Source: Semisulcospira habei (Eukaryota > Mollusca > Gastropoda > Semisulcospiridae). Taken from it: a stretch of DNA of 64,000 nt. The translations under genes were made by a program, and so were the position numbers. The DNA is taken from positions 208,167,242 through 208,231,241 of the forward strand of contig BTPG01000005.1 in NCBI GenBank assembly GCA_036245525.1, written 5' to 3'. Position 1 is the stretch's first letter, and the number at the start of each line of letters is the position of its first letter. This document shows positions 1 to 11,060 of the stretch, piece after piece. The notes beneath the pieces are model-generated. The model was not told the origin of the DNA. It made no database searches and saw nothing but the letters and a program-made list of their open reading frames with translations.

Positions 1-460
1 ATTTCAGTCATTTTGACCTCTCTTTACCTATTAAGTTTCAATAATGTGAGCATAAAGTGCAAGAAAATAAGGAAAGTCGGCATCCTTTACGGTACATTCG
101 TGGTGAATGATAGCTTTTTCCCATTTAAAATTGCTGAATTGGGAATCGTAAGTTGTTTCCGATGCCCTCAGAAATTTTGTATACAACTGATAGGTCTTTT
201 TTTTTAGGTTGTATTGGTTAGCATGGAGTACCACAGTTACTCCCAACCTGATTTTATGATGTTGTGATGCATTTAGGGGCCACAGTGGCTAAATCTGCTG
301 CACTAACCCCATTTTACCAGTTCACAAAGGAACGCAAAATGATCACAATTGCTTACGTCATACTCCTCTGTTTAAATATTTTTGTTACCAGTTGTGACCC
401 ATCAATTTAATTGTAATTCTGTTCAGTTAAGTCATAAAAAGGGAGAATTGTCTGTAAACT
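1..460. other. No recognisable gene
   Basis: AT-rich DNA with only short open frames and no domain, splice or repeat signature that I can identify. Confidence 0.5.
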
Positions 461-464
461 GGGG

Positions 465-1490
465 GTGCCGCTGAAGCTTCTACCGTCTGCACATTCAGCA
501 GTTTTGTCAAACTCGGGGAAGGTGTACCTGAGGGAGATGTTGTGTCTGATGCTGTTCTTGGTCTACATTAATGACATCAGTACAGCAGTAAAAAAGTTCG
601 TCTCGAACATCCTCCATGCGAATGACTTTACAGTGTGGAGCGCAGCAGAACATAAAGAAATAGCATCATGCAGAATCCAGGATGCTGCCAATAGAGTCAG
701 CAGCGAGACTGAAAGCCAGATAGCCACTCAAACTGAGCTAAACCATTTCTTCAATCAGATGGAAGAAGTCACCTTGTAACTGGATACCTTCCAGTACCAA
801 AGACAGGCAGGCCAACTTTACTGGCAACAAATAAATTACTGAATTCACGTGGAGGCCGAGGCCCGACATCGAAGCCATGAAAGCTAGAGCTGCGAAAAAA
901 GTCTCTGATGAAAAAAACTGGTGGAGACCATATTGGCGCAAATTACAGCATCCTGGCGCAAGCAAACACCAGCTCGGTCAGACCTGTAGTGCGGTACATC
1001 AACAACATGAAACACTGCCCTGCAAAACCAAACAAAATCAGGCTTGACAAGATGCAGAACATGGGTCATTCTAATGATGCAGTGACATTCTTAGAGACAT
1101 CCGGAGCATCCCGATTTAGGAAATGGAGGACATTGGAGCCACTGGAACGCAGAACAGCACACACGATGAAGAGACTTTCTAAACACCGACAGCGGCACTG
1201 GAGACTACAGGAGCAAACCAAGAACCGTCAGAAACGCCCAAGTCTGAACCGCCAACTCCGACTGAAGGTCCTGCAAAGGGCTAAAACTGACGTCCTGGAA
1301 CCAAGCTCAAAGATGTGTGAAGAGCTCCCTTCAGATACCTGGACATCTCAAAAGAACCTTCAAGACAACATAAACGATGTTCCAGGACTCTATGCCAAAG
1401 GTCGCGGCACTGCACAAAGCCATCTCGCTGGAGATTATGCACAAGCGCCACACTCACAGCAACTGTGCTCAAATCTACAGCATCACCTAG
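465..1490 (+). pseudogene. Degenerate LINE reverse-transcriptase remnant
   Basis: The 5' part (465-779) retains the stretch after the RT GVPQG motif (LMLFLVYINDIS) and a decayed catalytic box: HANDFTVW stands where YADDFAVW-like residues are expected. It is followed by RIQDAANRVSSETE, typical of the RT thumb in LINEs that end in an RNase H domain. The 3' part (908-1490) continues with RPVVRYINN and KPNKIRLDKMQNMG, then a degraded linker ending near LPSDTW. The layout is the same as that of the better-preserved LINE at 21,410-22,690. Frames are interrupted and the catalytic Asp pair is damaged, so this copy is dead. Confidence 0.6.
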
Positions 1491-2010
1491 TCAAGTTTAT
1501 AATAATTGTGACATCCTGTTTTAATGCTGTAAGCCTGAAAATGGACTGCCAGTGCTATAGAAAATGTCTGAAGGCATCTGACACATTATTTTTATCTTCG
1601 TTTTCTATTTCGCGGAAATGGCTGTTTACTGGGTGCACAAATACCTTCACTGTGAGCCAGAGATTCAATATTTGTTCATTCTGATTTTTGCAGAGAATGC
1701 AGAATGGTGCCTTAACATAATATTGCCTGATGTGGGCTTCTGGAATGAATTCTGATTTATTTAGAGGAAAATGTTTCTCAAGCTCATTTTTAGCATTTAC
1801 GAAGACCGTGAATGGGTGTACCCTTGCGTCATCGGCTATATCTCTGGTGTGTTCCTAAGGAGTTTATGGGAACATGGCTTAAACATCTCAGGACATACTA
1901 AAGTATACTTTGAAACCCATCTTATTGAGTACTGGCACGGGGAGAGGGGGGGGGGGGGTGCACGGTATGGACTGGCTTATGGAGTACGAGGCCTGTGCAT
2001 CAAAAACACC
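1491..2010. other. No recognisable gene
   Basis: Unannotated DNA with a 14-bp G run near 1,947. Open frames here owe their length to low-complexity sequence. Confidence 0.4.
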
Positions 2011-2014
2011 AACC

Positions 2015-2017
<3 letters not shown>

Positions 2018-2064
<47 letters not shown>

Positions 2065-2092
2065 AGAGAGGAGGGGGTGGGGGGGGGGGGGG
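2018..2092. repeat. (GA)n microsatellite plus G run
   Basis: An uninterrupted GA repeat of about 40 bp is followed by a purine-rich stretch and a run of G. It creates artificial RERERE or SLSLSL reading frames on both strands. Confidence 0.95.
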
Positions 2093-2612
2093 CACGGCTG
2101 TACAGAAAGGCCGATTTCCCACTCTTTAGTTTGGCCCACAGCCTGCTGCTGTGGTGTGCGGTAGCCCCTCCCCCCAGTGAGCAGGTTATCTAGGTCACTG
2201 GCTGACAGCAAAAATTCCTTCTCTATTTTATGTAACGGACTACTCACGAGTGGTGTGTAATGCCTGTGTTTAATATTCTCTATCTCCTCTTCACCAGTTT
2301 TCTACATAAAACCGTTTAACACACTTGTGCACAAATTCCTGCTGGTTCCTGTGTTGGTGGTATTATTCAGGGGACGGTTTTTTTAAGAGTGCAATCCGAG
2401 GATAAAGACAGGTACTGTGTTCGTGTGTGACTGAATAATAAGTTATCCGTGCCTCGCACAGTACTGTGCATGCAGGTCTGAACATTCATTCTCTATGGAA
2501 TACTGTTGTGTATAGTGTAATCCCGGTGCTATGATGCTCTGCTTATAGCCTTCAGTATTCTCTGTGATACTGTTTGAGTAGTATCTAACTGTAACTGTTA
2601 ATATTAAGGAAC

Positions 2613-2770
2613 CAGTGTGACCAGTGTGATATGCTTCGGACCCATTATTTGTATTCGTGTTCATATGAAGGCCCAGTGTGATGCGCTTCAGAGCTGTTAT
2701 TTGTGTTAGTGTTAATGTAAAGGAACCAGTGTGATGTGCTTAAGACCTGTTACTTGTGTTAGTGGTTATG
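2613..2770. repeat. Three-copy ~53-bp tandem repeat
   Basis: Three diverged copies start near 2,621, 2,673 and 2,726. Each begins CCAGTGTGAT, is followed by GCTTMRGA-like sequence and ends in a TTATTTGTRTT-like stretch. No coding potential. Confidence 0.7.
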
Positions 2771-4778
2771 ATTTATTGTGTAAACCCAAAAGTAAGGCAT
2801 AAAGTAAGGCTGGTATCAGCATGTTTGTGTTGATCGTCTTGATGGACCTAACGGATTACCAGCTTACCAGCTTCTCAGCAGTGGAGTGCTTTCTGACGCT
2901 AGTATTGCCGCAGGAATGGCCCCGGAATTCTAGTAAGTGATAACAGTAGAGGCTAGAATGCTGCGTAGATACATCAACTTTTCATCCCACAGAAAAGGGA
3001 CATGCACAACAGATTGAGCTTCAAAGTTAACGCTTTATTTTGTCAGTGCTTGTTTATTGTATTGCAAATATGAAATGTAACTGCTCTTCAAGGTGTGCTG
3101 GTAGTAAGCAGCATGGGCATGTTTAGTATGAAAAGAAAGCAAATTTTATCAGCTACAAATTTGCACTCATGTTATAATGACATTCTTGAGACAAAAACGC
3201 ATTTTGTGATGAATGTTCAGTTACTGGCCAGCGTTTCCGCTGCAGTGCGCCGGTATGCGGATGTCGGCACGTAGACATAGTGTAGTGTATTGGAAGAGCA
3301 CTCCTTTCTAGGACCATGAACGGCTCTGTCACGCTGCCTGAAGAGGCGCGCGCTAATGACTAATTGCCCCCACGCCCGGCCTTGCCACAGATGGCTTATC
3401 TTGCACTCAGTGAACCCCGGTCCTCTCCTAACTAAAAGTGTAGTTCTGCACAGCCGTGGGGGGGGGGGGGGGGGGGGGGGGGGGGAGAACAGGTGCAGAC
3501 AGTAACAAAGCTCCGAATATCTCCAAGAGGCAGAGATCCTGTGAGTTTCCGCCAGAGTGCGGAGGCTCATAAGAATCTGTCTCTTTCTGGTTTGAATTTA
3601 TATCTCTATGATGCTATGTTTATGTAGCTTACCGCTCGGAAAAACTGAAACAAAGGCAAATAGACGAACAGCTGCAAGAGATATATATATGCTTATTAGC
3701 ATCAGACAGGCGCGGAGCGGACTTGAAAACGAAGCTGTATGCATCCTGCTGCCTCAGTAGTGTTACGTCTATGTCGTTATGTTTATGTAGCCAGTATGCA
3801 TTGGATTTTTATCATCCACCGGCCACACTCGCGACGGCTGTCAGTAAGTCTCATGATGCGACTGCTCCTCTGTGGCGCACAGAATAGCGCGATAGGAAAG
3901 CCCATGTTAGGTTCACGGGAGTGCAAACTCGAGTTTGGAGACTAACTGTATGAGGCTGGTAACGAAGGTAGCTGAGAGAGAACAGAAGAAGCGGTGAAAA
4001 AGTGTGCCTGGGGCCCTTGCAACAGCGATTGCAGATATCCTGAGCGTCTAGCAGGTTGTGTTTGGTTCATACCATTCCCAAGGCCCTGTCCGGTAGCCAT
4101 GAAAACTGCATGCTATGGATCAAATTGTGTGGTAGACCGCTGCATGACTGATCAAGCAGCTGAACGTCAGTAAAATGGATGGAAATCGACATCTCTTCGT
4201 TTGCACAAAGGTCAGTTCATATTCATTTCTCCTGAATTTGTTCATTATAAAAATGAAACGGGTAATGTCAGTTTGCACATGTGAGACTATAGTAAATATC
4301 TGGAGTGAAGGCCGAAGGTGGTACCATCACTTCGTATGGCAAGTCCGGCGTTTCTCAGTTGCTGATACGGTGCCCGGCACAGTGTACGAGTGATAGCTCT
4401 GTTGAATGCTTCTTAACCCTCATCATTTGGAATACACCAGTGTGTGAAATAAGTTTGACTAAGGTAGTGCAAGGGTAGTGCCAGATTACACACTAGCACA
4501 CTCTCTCATACACAAAATATACCTTGTACACATGCACACACTACAGGAACACAAACAGCAGTTTCTATGATGCAAATAATGTTTATTTTAGGCAAGAGAT
4601 GTGGCTGCACTGTGACACAAGTGTGTAAGATGCTACGAAACAAGCTATGGTGGTAACCCCCTTTGAGTTTAGAGCAACAAACACAATGTGATTTACTACA
4701 TATCATAATTAACTTCATGTTTGTTGCTGTAAACTGTGACAAAGGGTGTACATACAATATGAATTTTATGTATTAAAA
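2771..4778. other. Intergenic DNA, no gene recognised
   Basis: About 2 kb without a convincing exon. A run of about 28 G lies at 3,458-3,485. Short open frames lack domain similarity. The sequence ends at the left boundary of the first DIRS element. Confidence 0.45.
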
Positions 4779-5130
4779 AATTAATTTTTCTCTAAAATAT
4801 ATTTTTTCGAAAAATACTTACCGATGACATTACTCGAAGGACCCTCCCACCTGCCCCGCTTGCCGCTGGTAAGCTAAGTATCACGACTGATTTGTGATTG
4901 GGCCACGTAGTGGGTGCCCAGATAGACTGGGACGGGAGGCTACTCTCAGCCCTAATGAGGGTTCCCCGAGTGCCTCCCGGGTTGTGAAGGAACACAACAA
5001 GTTCTTAGGCTAAAATTGGGTAAGTAGTTGACACTTCCAGACAGTAATGTCATCGGTAAGTATTTTTCGAAAAAATATATTTTAGAGAAAAATTAATTTG
5101 TTTCCTCAAAAACATTACCGATGACATTAC
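4779..5130. repeat. Element A 3' terminus: inverted-arm stem-loop and internal complementary region
   Basis: Two inverted arms of about 55 bp (4,779-4,835 and 5,047-5,101), each containing TTTTTCGAAAAATAC and ACCGATGACATTAC, enclose about 210 bp. The right arm runs into the reverse complement of the element's right end (TGTTTCCTCAAAAAC). The enclosed loop lies in the opposite orientation to the loops of elements B and C, so 4,893-5,060 is a direct rather than inverted repeat of 17,085-17,260. Confidence 0.85.
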
Positions 5131-5239
5131 TGTCTGGAAGAATGTCAAAAAGGTGGAGGGTGCCGCGCCCACGTTACCACCATAAAGGGCATACGACAGA
5201 GCCACACACCAATTCGCCAAACTCCCGACAATTTTAGCT

Positions 5240-6290
5240 AAGTGCACACTACGGTGCTTCCGGCGCCGGGAGGGAGTTTTGCGCTGCGGCGATGTCCCCC
5301 ACCAGAGCGAGATTGTCTCGCTGACCCGACAGATCCCTGAGGTAGAAGAGGGCGAATGTTGATTCGGCCCGCCAGCCCACCGCTGCCACGACGTCTCGAA
5401 CAGCACAGTTGCTAGCGAAGGTGACGCACGCGGCCATGGCGCAAACTGCATGTGCGCGGATTTTGAACCTCTTCACACCATCTTTCTGAAAAAGTGACCA
5501 CTCTCTGTCCTTGTTAGCCCGGGGAAGTCAAACACCCGCGGACTTACGGCCAGTCATCGTCATCGTGCTCTATATGTCCGGTTCCCGCGGACGTGGAGCT
5601 TGCATTTCGATTGCCCAGAGCGCATCATTAATCACATCGTATAATGACCATAGCCAAAACCAAACTTAGTTCAGATTGTTCGCCATGACAGGCCGGATAT
5701 TTAGGCACAATTCCGACCCATTTGGGAAAGGACCTGGTAGGCGAACCGTATGACCCAACGTAGCCAGGAAGATAATCGTCTGAGCTGTGAGGTCAGTGCT
5801 GCCGGGGGCCAAAGGCAGAAAGAGGCGTGACTGTCTGCGACGGACGGGCTTGAATCTGTGTATGTAAGCGCGAAAGACGCGCACAGGATCTTGGTGCCGG
5901 GTCTCCCGAGAAAATTCGCGGGTTTCAACGGCCGAATAGTGATGATCGGGGGGTGCGGTCAAGGAAGACCTGTTCGTGGCTAGGAAGGCATGGTCTGTGG
6001 GCAATCGCACAGAGCCATCCGCACGGAACTGGAGGCAGGTAGAACTCGCCGACAGAGCGTGGAGCTCGCCGACTGTGGCCGCCGTGGCCAGTGCCAAAAG
6101 GAAGCATGTCTTCCGCGACACATCAGCGAAATGAGACAGGGCAAGGAGTTCGAACCTGTCCAAATTAAGCTACGTCAGGACCCAGGGAAGGTCCCAGCGA
6201 GGAATCAGCGGGGAACTGGGCGATGCAGGCCAAAATGTGCCATCAGGTCTGTGAGAGCTTTACATGTGCCAGGGTCGGGGTGGCCGATAT
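5240..6290 (-). pseudogene. DIRS tyrosine recombinase remnant (element A)
   Basis: Two open pieces (5,249-5,476 and 5,666-6,163) align with the recombinase of element B. The C-terminal piece keeps VVAAVGW and the catalytic tyrosine context STFALFYLRD. The HxxR box has become RAHAVC, so its arginine is lost, and the first catalytic arginine (ARVSEL in B) is replaced in ATVGEL. Stops and frameshifts separate the pieces. An inactive relic of the integrase that would join circular cDNA to the target. Confidence 0.8.
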
Positions 6291-7330
6291 GACGGTAATT
6301 GTCAGCAATCATGGACAGGTAACCTCGGAGCCCGAGATAAGGAGTCTGCCAACCCGTTCAGGTGACCTGGGATGTGTCGAGCTCGGAGGGATAGGCGGCG
6401 ATCCACGCCCCAGCGCATCAATCTATAGAGGAGAATGCACTGCTCAGGAGAGTGCGTACCACCCAAATTCTGAATGGAAGAGACCACAGTGGCGTTGTCC
6501 GAAATGACTAGGAGCTCCTGGTGGCGAAGGTGCGATTCCCATTTGATGAGGGCTTGCTAAATCGCTGGTAGCTCGCGCCAGTTGATGTGTCTGTCTACTA
6601 TTTCCGGAGACCAAAGGTCGGACGTCAAGAGGAAACTCAGTAGCAGATGTGCCCCCCAGCCGTGGAGACTTGTGTCCACGCCTAGCGGGAGAGATGAGGA
6701 GGCGGAGAGTCTAGAGGAACTCCTAATGCGAGCCGTGAGGTGTCCGTCCAGCTCTGTCGATATGAGCGAAGTAATAGAGTCACAGATACCGGTGTGTCTA
6801 AGTAGCCGGAGGACGGACGCCAATGAAGCAGAAGGGGCAGTTGAAGAGGCCGGGAGTAAAGACGACCGAGGGGAAGGAGATCCGCCACTGCATTCATCAA
6901 GCCGAGGAGCTGAAGCCAAAATATGGCGGGGACTGACACCGCCTGAGCTACCTGGGTGGCCCAGGAGGCGAATTTGTGGAACCGAGGCTCCGGCAAACTC
7001 ACTATGTTGAGGGTGGTCGTAAATTTCATGTCTAGATGAGTAACCGGCGAGATAGGGAGATGTCTGGTAGATCGATAACAGTACACCACCTATCGCCCGG
7101 CTTAGGAACCACATAAACAGGCGACTGTAAAATGCTGGTGAGTCGGAATGAGACACTACCTCTGTAGCGGCCGTCGGTAGAAGCCAGACGACCTCTCCGC
7201 GCAGTGTGAAGGCTTTCAGACCGTCCGACGGAATATCTGTCCAATAGGGGGAGCTTCTCAGCGGCGGGTGAGAACGAAAAGAAAACGAGAGTCCCACGGG
7301 AAACGAGTCAGGGGGCCCGCCAGTCACGGG
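6290..7330 (-). pseudogene. DIRS RT/RNase H remnant with palm deletion (element A)
   Basis: The N-terminal part (PPLRSSPYWTDIPSD, SPAFYSRLF) matches element B, but sequence jumps from the first RT motif to the QLLGLMNAVADLLPLGRL region. This removes the palm with its catalytic aspartates. RNase H pieces remain (GVDTSLHGWGAHL; ARHIPGHLNGLADSLSR near 6,340-6,400). The loss of about 150 residues makes this RT certainly inactive. Confidence 0.75.
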
Positions 7331-7960
7331 CAGACCTGGGCCAGGTGGGGACAGAAGTCCTAACGAGTCTAGCGCGGTCGAAGGCGGGGACCCGCCGGGG
7401 AGCCTTGGCGGGAGTGAAGGATGAAGCGGGTCTGGAGGTCCTCAGGGCGCAAGCCAAGGGATTCCGTAAAAGCGACGCCGTCGTCTCCCAACCATGAGGG
7501 AGGGTGTGGTGCAGCTGATTGGGACCACCAAGCCGGGAAATCGATTGAGGGTCCAACGATGGAAGCTGACAGCTACAGGACGGGGAATGTCCCGCATACC
7601 AGGAATGGCGGAAGGAGATGTCTAGGACAGTTGGCCCCTAGCGATCCGCGAAGAAAGGATACTCCGGGAAATCAGCCGAGAGTAAAGATGAAAAGGAATC
7701 CCTCAGATCCTTAAAGCCCGGGAGCGGAGGTAAAGACCTGCGGACACCTTCCTCTGGAGCGGGGGGGGGGGGGGGGGGGGGGGCACGCGTCCTTGGGTAG
7801 GGCAGCCGCGATGAGCCGAGCTGCGGCATCAAAGTCAAGAAGCGTGTCCGCGCGTGACGCATCCTAGGCGATGCAATATCATCCAACACAGCAGAGCGAG
7901 ACGAGGGACTGTCCACACCAAGCAGGGTCGGAACCGAAACCTCCGGGAAAAGACGAAGAG
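7330..7960 (-). pseudogene. Gag-like remnant, second copy (element A)
   Basis: The minus strand carries a degraded version of the conserved Gag block: FKDLRDSFSSLL with FFADR near 7,640-7,720 and RLGGPNQLHHTL at 7,460-7,550. Upstream are FDAAARLIAAALP-like residues that correspond to LDGASKLIAASLP in element B. A poly-G/poly-C run at 7,760-7,783 shifts the frame inside the block. A separate, more upstream copy of the same block lies at 8,150-8,640, so Gag is partly duplicated in this element. Confidence 0.6.
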
Positions 7961-8149
7961 TGTCATCAACCCGCGTAGAGAGCGAAGACTGGTGAGGTGC
8001 GCCATTGGCGGAGATCGTTCGAGCCACGTTCCGACGAGAGAAGATAGCAGCCAGCGGGCGTCGTGTCCGATGGTGCGGATGTGTAGTCGTCGGCGATTGT
8101 CGTGCCTACTGGTGCGTGTGTAGCGGGGGTTGCGAATGAGGACAGCAGT

Positions 8150-8640
8150 CCTATCAACACCTCAAGGAACTCGAGCAAAGGCGGCAAGGCGCCCATCCGC
8201 CTGAAAAGCTGCAACAGTATCCAGCAAAGGCAAAGGGCACTAAAACGCCTGAGAGTGGCCTGCATACCAGCTCTGGCGAAAATGTATATCGATGCCCGCC
8301 GGCCACTTGGCATCAGAAAAGAAAACCGACTCCTTCGAAGTGGCGAGAGGTAACAGGGCCGAAAAGGCGTCGGAGAGATTGCAAAAAGCAGGTGGTTGTG
8401 GGAGAGATCGAATTCGCTTGGTGGGAAGGAGAGCATCCACAGAAGCGGAAGCTTTGTGCTTGAGTGGAGGAGCGGAAGGACAAACATCCGGGGAAAAGAA
8501 AAACGGAGAATAAGTTCCGAGGCCGCCTCAATCGACCGCCTGGTCGCGATACTCGGAGCGACGCGGGAGGAAGAGTCCGAATCATCGCAAGGAGAGTCCG
8601 CTGAGAGGGAAAGCAGGGACACGGGATGGTCACCCCAAAC
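8150..8640 (-). pseudogene. Gag-like remnant, first copy (element A)
   Basis: The open stretch 8,240-8,440 contains RSLPQPPAFCNLSDAFSAL, VFFSDAKWPAGIDI and QSWYAGHSQAF. These align one-to-one with KSLPQPASFFDLRDAFSSH, GFFADGRWPSALDI and QDWYAGHSQSF in the intact Gag of element B. Upstream residues such as DVCPSAPPLKHKASASVDA appear in another frame, so at least one frameshift is present. Gag would be the RNA-packaging structural protein. Confidence 0.7.
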
Positions 8641-8786
8641 TGCAAAAGTGGAGGTCGAAACACCAGGGTGGAGACTGAGGACGTCGATGGCAATAGAATC
8701 CGGGACCAGTAGAGGAGAACGCTGAATATCCTGGGAGGAAGGTGAATGCAGCAAACTAGAGAGGCAAGAGCGGCGCCGAGAGGACT

Positions 8787-9235
8787 GCTCGCCTGAACGA
8801 TGTACGCGCAGCCGGGGCGCTAGGGGACACCGTAATACCCGCCGCGCTGAGCAAAGGGTAAAAAAGTGACGAGCGATGGTGACGCTTAGGCGGAAGAGTG
8901 TCTGAACGGTGTATGCGCGGTGACCGGCTACCCGCCGGGGCGCTATGGGACACCGCAAGTCCCGCCGCGCCGAGCAAAGGGTCATGAAGTGACGCACGAA
9001 GGCGATGCTTAGGCGGAAAAGTTTCTGAACGTTATATGCGCGGTGACCAGCTACGAGCCAGGGCGCTGCGCCGTGACCGGTGACAAACCGGGGCGCTAGG
9101 GAACACCGGGAGCCTTGCCGCGCCGTGTAAAGTGTCATGAAGTGACGATCTATAGCGACGCTTAGGCGGAGAAGTATCTGATCGGTGTATGCGCGGTGAC
9201 CGGTTAATAGCCGGGGCGCTAGTGGACATGGATGT
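8787..9235. repeat. Gag-region tandem repeat (element A)
   Basis: Four copies of a 110- to 150-bp unit begin near 8,790, 8,902, 9,026 and 9,178. Each has CTGAACGGTGTATGCGCGGT-like sequence, then a GGGGCGCTA block, then AAGTGACG and GCGACGCTTAGGCGG. They fall in the Ser/Arg-rich N-terminal part of Gag and lengthen it compared with element B. Confidence 0.7.
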
Positions 9236-9349
9236 CGAGTGAGAAAGTTGCATCAAACCGATGACGCCAGGACCTGGATCTCTCGCCTGCCTCCGTAAGG
9301 CGGGCACGTTGCCGCATAAGCGTCTCTCCGTAAGAGTACGCAGGCTTTT

Positions 9350-10080
9350 GCAAATGAGATCTCTTATGATGATGTTCGGACAATTTACTGCGCGAAGTAT
9401 GTCGCGGTATGCGTGCCTCCGTAAGGCAAACGCTACGCCCTAAGGCGGACTCCCCGTAAGAGTCAGCAGGCGGTGTCCGTTTAGAAATCTTGGGGGATGA
9501 GCAATCTCAAGCAGCCGACAGCTCAGTTGATCCCCACGGTCCATTCTAACTCGACTAGTTTCGGACAACTTACTGCGCGAAGTATGTCGCGGCATGCGTG
9601 CCCCCGTAAGGCAAACGCTAAGCCCTAAGGTAAGAAATGTTGGAGGATATGGAAATCTCAATCGGCCGACGGCTCAGTTGATCCTCACGGTGAACACCAA
9701 TTCGATTATGTTTGGACAACTTACTGCGCGAAGTATGTCGCGGTATGCGTGCCCCCGTAAGGCAAACGCTAAGCCCTAAGGCGGACTCCCCGTAAGAGTC
9801 AGCAGGCTGTGTCCGGTTATTGTGGAGGATATGGAAATCTCAAGCGGCCGACGGCTCAGTTGATCCTCACGGTTAACACCAATTCGATTATGTTTGGACA
9901 ACTTACTGCGCGAAGTATGTCGCGGTATGCGTGCCCCCGTAAGGCAAACGCTAAGCCCGAAGGCGGACGCCCCGTAAGAGTCAGCAGGCGGTGTCCGATT
10001 AGAAGTGAGGGAGGATGAGTGAAGCTCAAGCGGCCGACGGCTCAGTGGATCCTCACGGTCCGCGTCCACCCGGCTGGGAA
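9350..10080. repeat. Four-copy ~150-185-bp tandem repeat (element A)
   Basis: The anchor TTACTGCGCGAAGTATGTCG occurs near 9,385, 9,570, 9,720 and 9,903. Each copy continues with GTAAGGCAAACGCTA and, in most, CCCCGTAAGAGTCAGCAGG and GGCCGACGGCTCAGT. Nothing comparable is present in element B, so the expansion is specific to A or its subfamily. Confidence 0.8.
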
Positions 10081-10129
10081 CAGTGCCAAGTACTGATGTA
10101 GGCTTCATAAAGGAAGCCTTGTCACTAAG

Positions 10130-10330
10130 CGTATGTGGACGCTCGCGCCTGTAAAAACTCCAAAGCTGCGACCATTGCTGCTTGGGCCAGGCGGCTCAGA
10201 CGGTACAAGTATGGTCCGAGTTGCAGCCCGTACAAGGAAGGCATAAATCATGGTCATCACACGGCCACTGGAAAGATCCACACTTTTGGCAGGACGCACA
10301 TGGGTACTGCAACATAAAAACAGAAATAGT
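10130..10330 (-). pseudogene. Cys-rich DIRS ORF remnant (element A)
   Basis: The minus strand reads CASCQKCGSFQWPCDDHDLC, then LPCTGCNSDHTC, then an in-frame TGA, then AAWPKQQWSQLWSFYRRE. The same block is intact in element B (15,900-16,090), where the TGA position is a cysteine, so the stop probably arose from a Cys codon. The zinc-ribbon-like spacing and the W-rich tail are conserved, which supports a real protein in the ancestral element. Element B is inserted about 280 bp upstream of this block. Confidence 0.65.
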
Positions 10331-10609
10331 AGGCGACCGGGCGCAAGCACTCTGAGGTTGTGAAAACGAGAACGAAGGCTCTGTGCGATCCGACGAAACA
10401 AACCAACCAAAACAGGCATCCGGGCCGGGGCCGTCTGAGGGAGGGGCCGAGACCTTACCTCTCCTGTGACGTGGCGACGGGTGGAGGAAGCTCCATAGTA
10501 GGAACAGTAAACACCACGGAGAGGAATCTCTCTTTTTTTTTTCTTTTTTTTTTTTTGTGTTCACCAGAACGAAGAAAAACACAGTTCACCCGAAGCACAA
10601 TCCTTGAAA

Positions 10610-10960
10610 AATTCATTTTTCTTTAAAAGGTATTTTTTCGAAAAATACTTACCGATGACATGACTACCTGGAGTGTCCACTCCTTGCTCAATTCTAGCCT
10701 AAGAACCCGTTGTGTAAACACAACCCGGGAGGCACTCGGGGAACCCCCAGAGGGACCGAGAGTTGTCTCCCGCTCCTACCCACCAGCCCTATACACCTGT
10801 GAACTCCAGTCACGAAATTAGGCTCACCAGCGGCAAGCGGGGCAGGTGGGAGGGTCCTTCGAGTCATGTCATCGGTAAGTATTTTTCGAAAAAATACCTT
10901 TTAAAGAAAAATGAATTTGTTTCTTCAAAAACATTACCGATGACATGACTACCTGGAGAA
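10610..10960. repeat. Element B 3' inverted terminus and internal complementary region
   Basis: 10,655-10,815 is the reverse complement of 16,755-16,930, the canonical DIRS inverted terminal repeat. The arm at 10,864-10,917 is the reverse complement of the left end and runs directly into the reverse complement of the right end (TGTTTCTTCAAAAAC). This spells out the circular junction, as required for the DIRS circle-templating model. Confidence 0.9.
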
Positions 10961-11060
10961 TGCCGAACAGGAGGAGGGTGCCGCACCCCCAGAAGGTTTT
11001 CTCTAGGCTCATGGCCCCCTCCTCTCCTCCGACACTCTGTACTCCCTAAAAGGTGCGTAC

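Noticed and set aside
1888..2247. Open frames with RERERE or SLSLSL runs
   Set aside because: Produced by the (GA)n microsatellite on both strands.
3217..3570. 117-codon minus-strand frame with a proline run
   Set aside because: The proline run is translation of the G tract at 3,458-3,485; there is no domain or splice support.
7966..9138. 390-codon minus-strand open frame as one intact protein
   Set aside because: It mixes out-of-frame readings of the Gag block with tandem repeats; the recognisable Gag residues lie partly in other frames.
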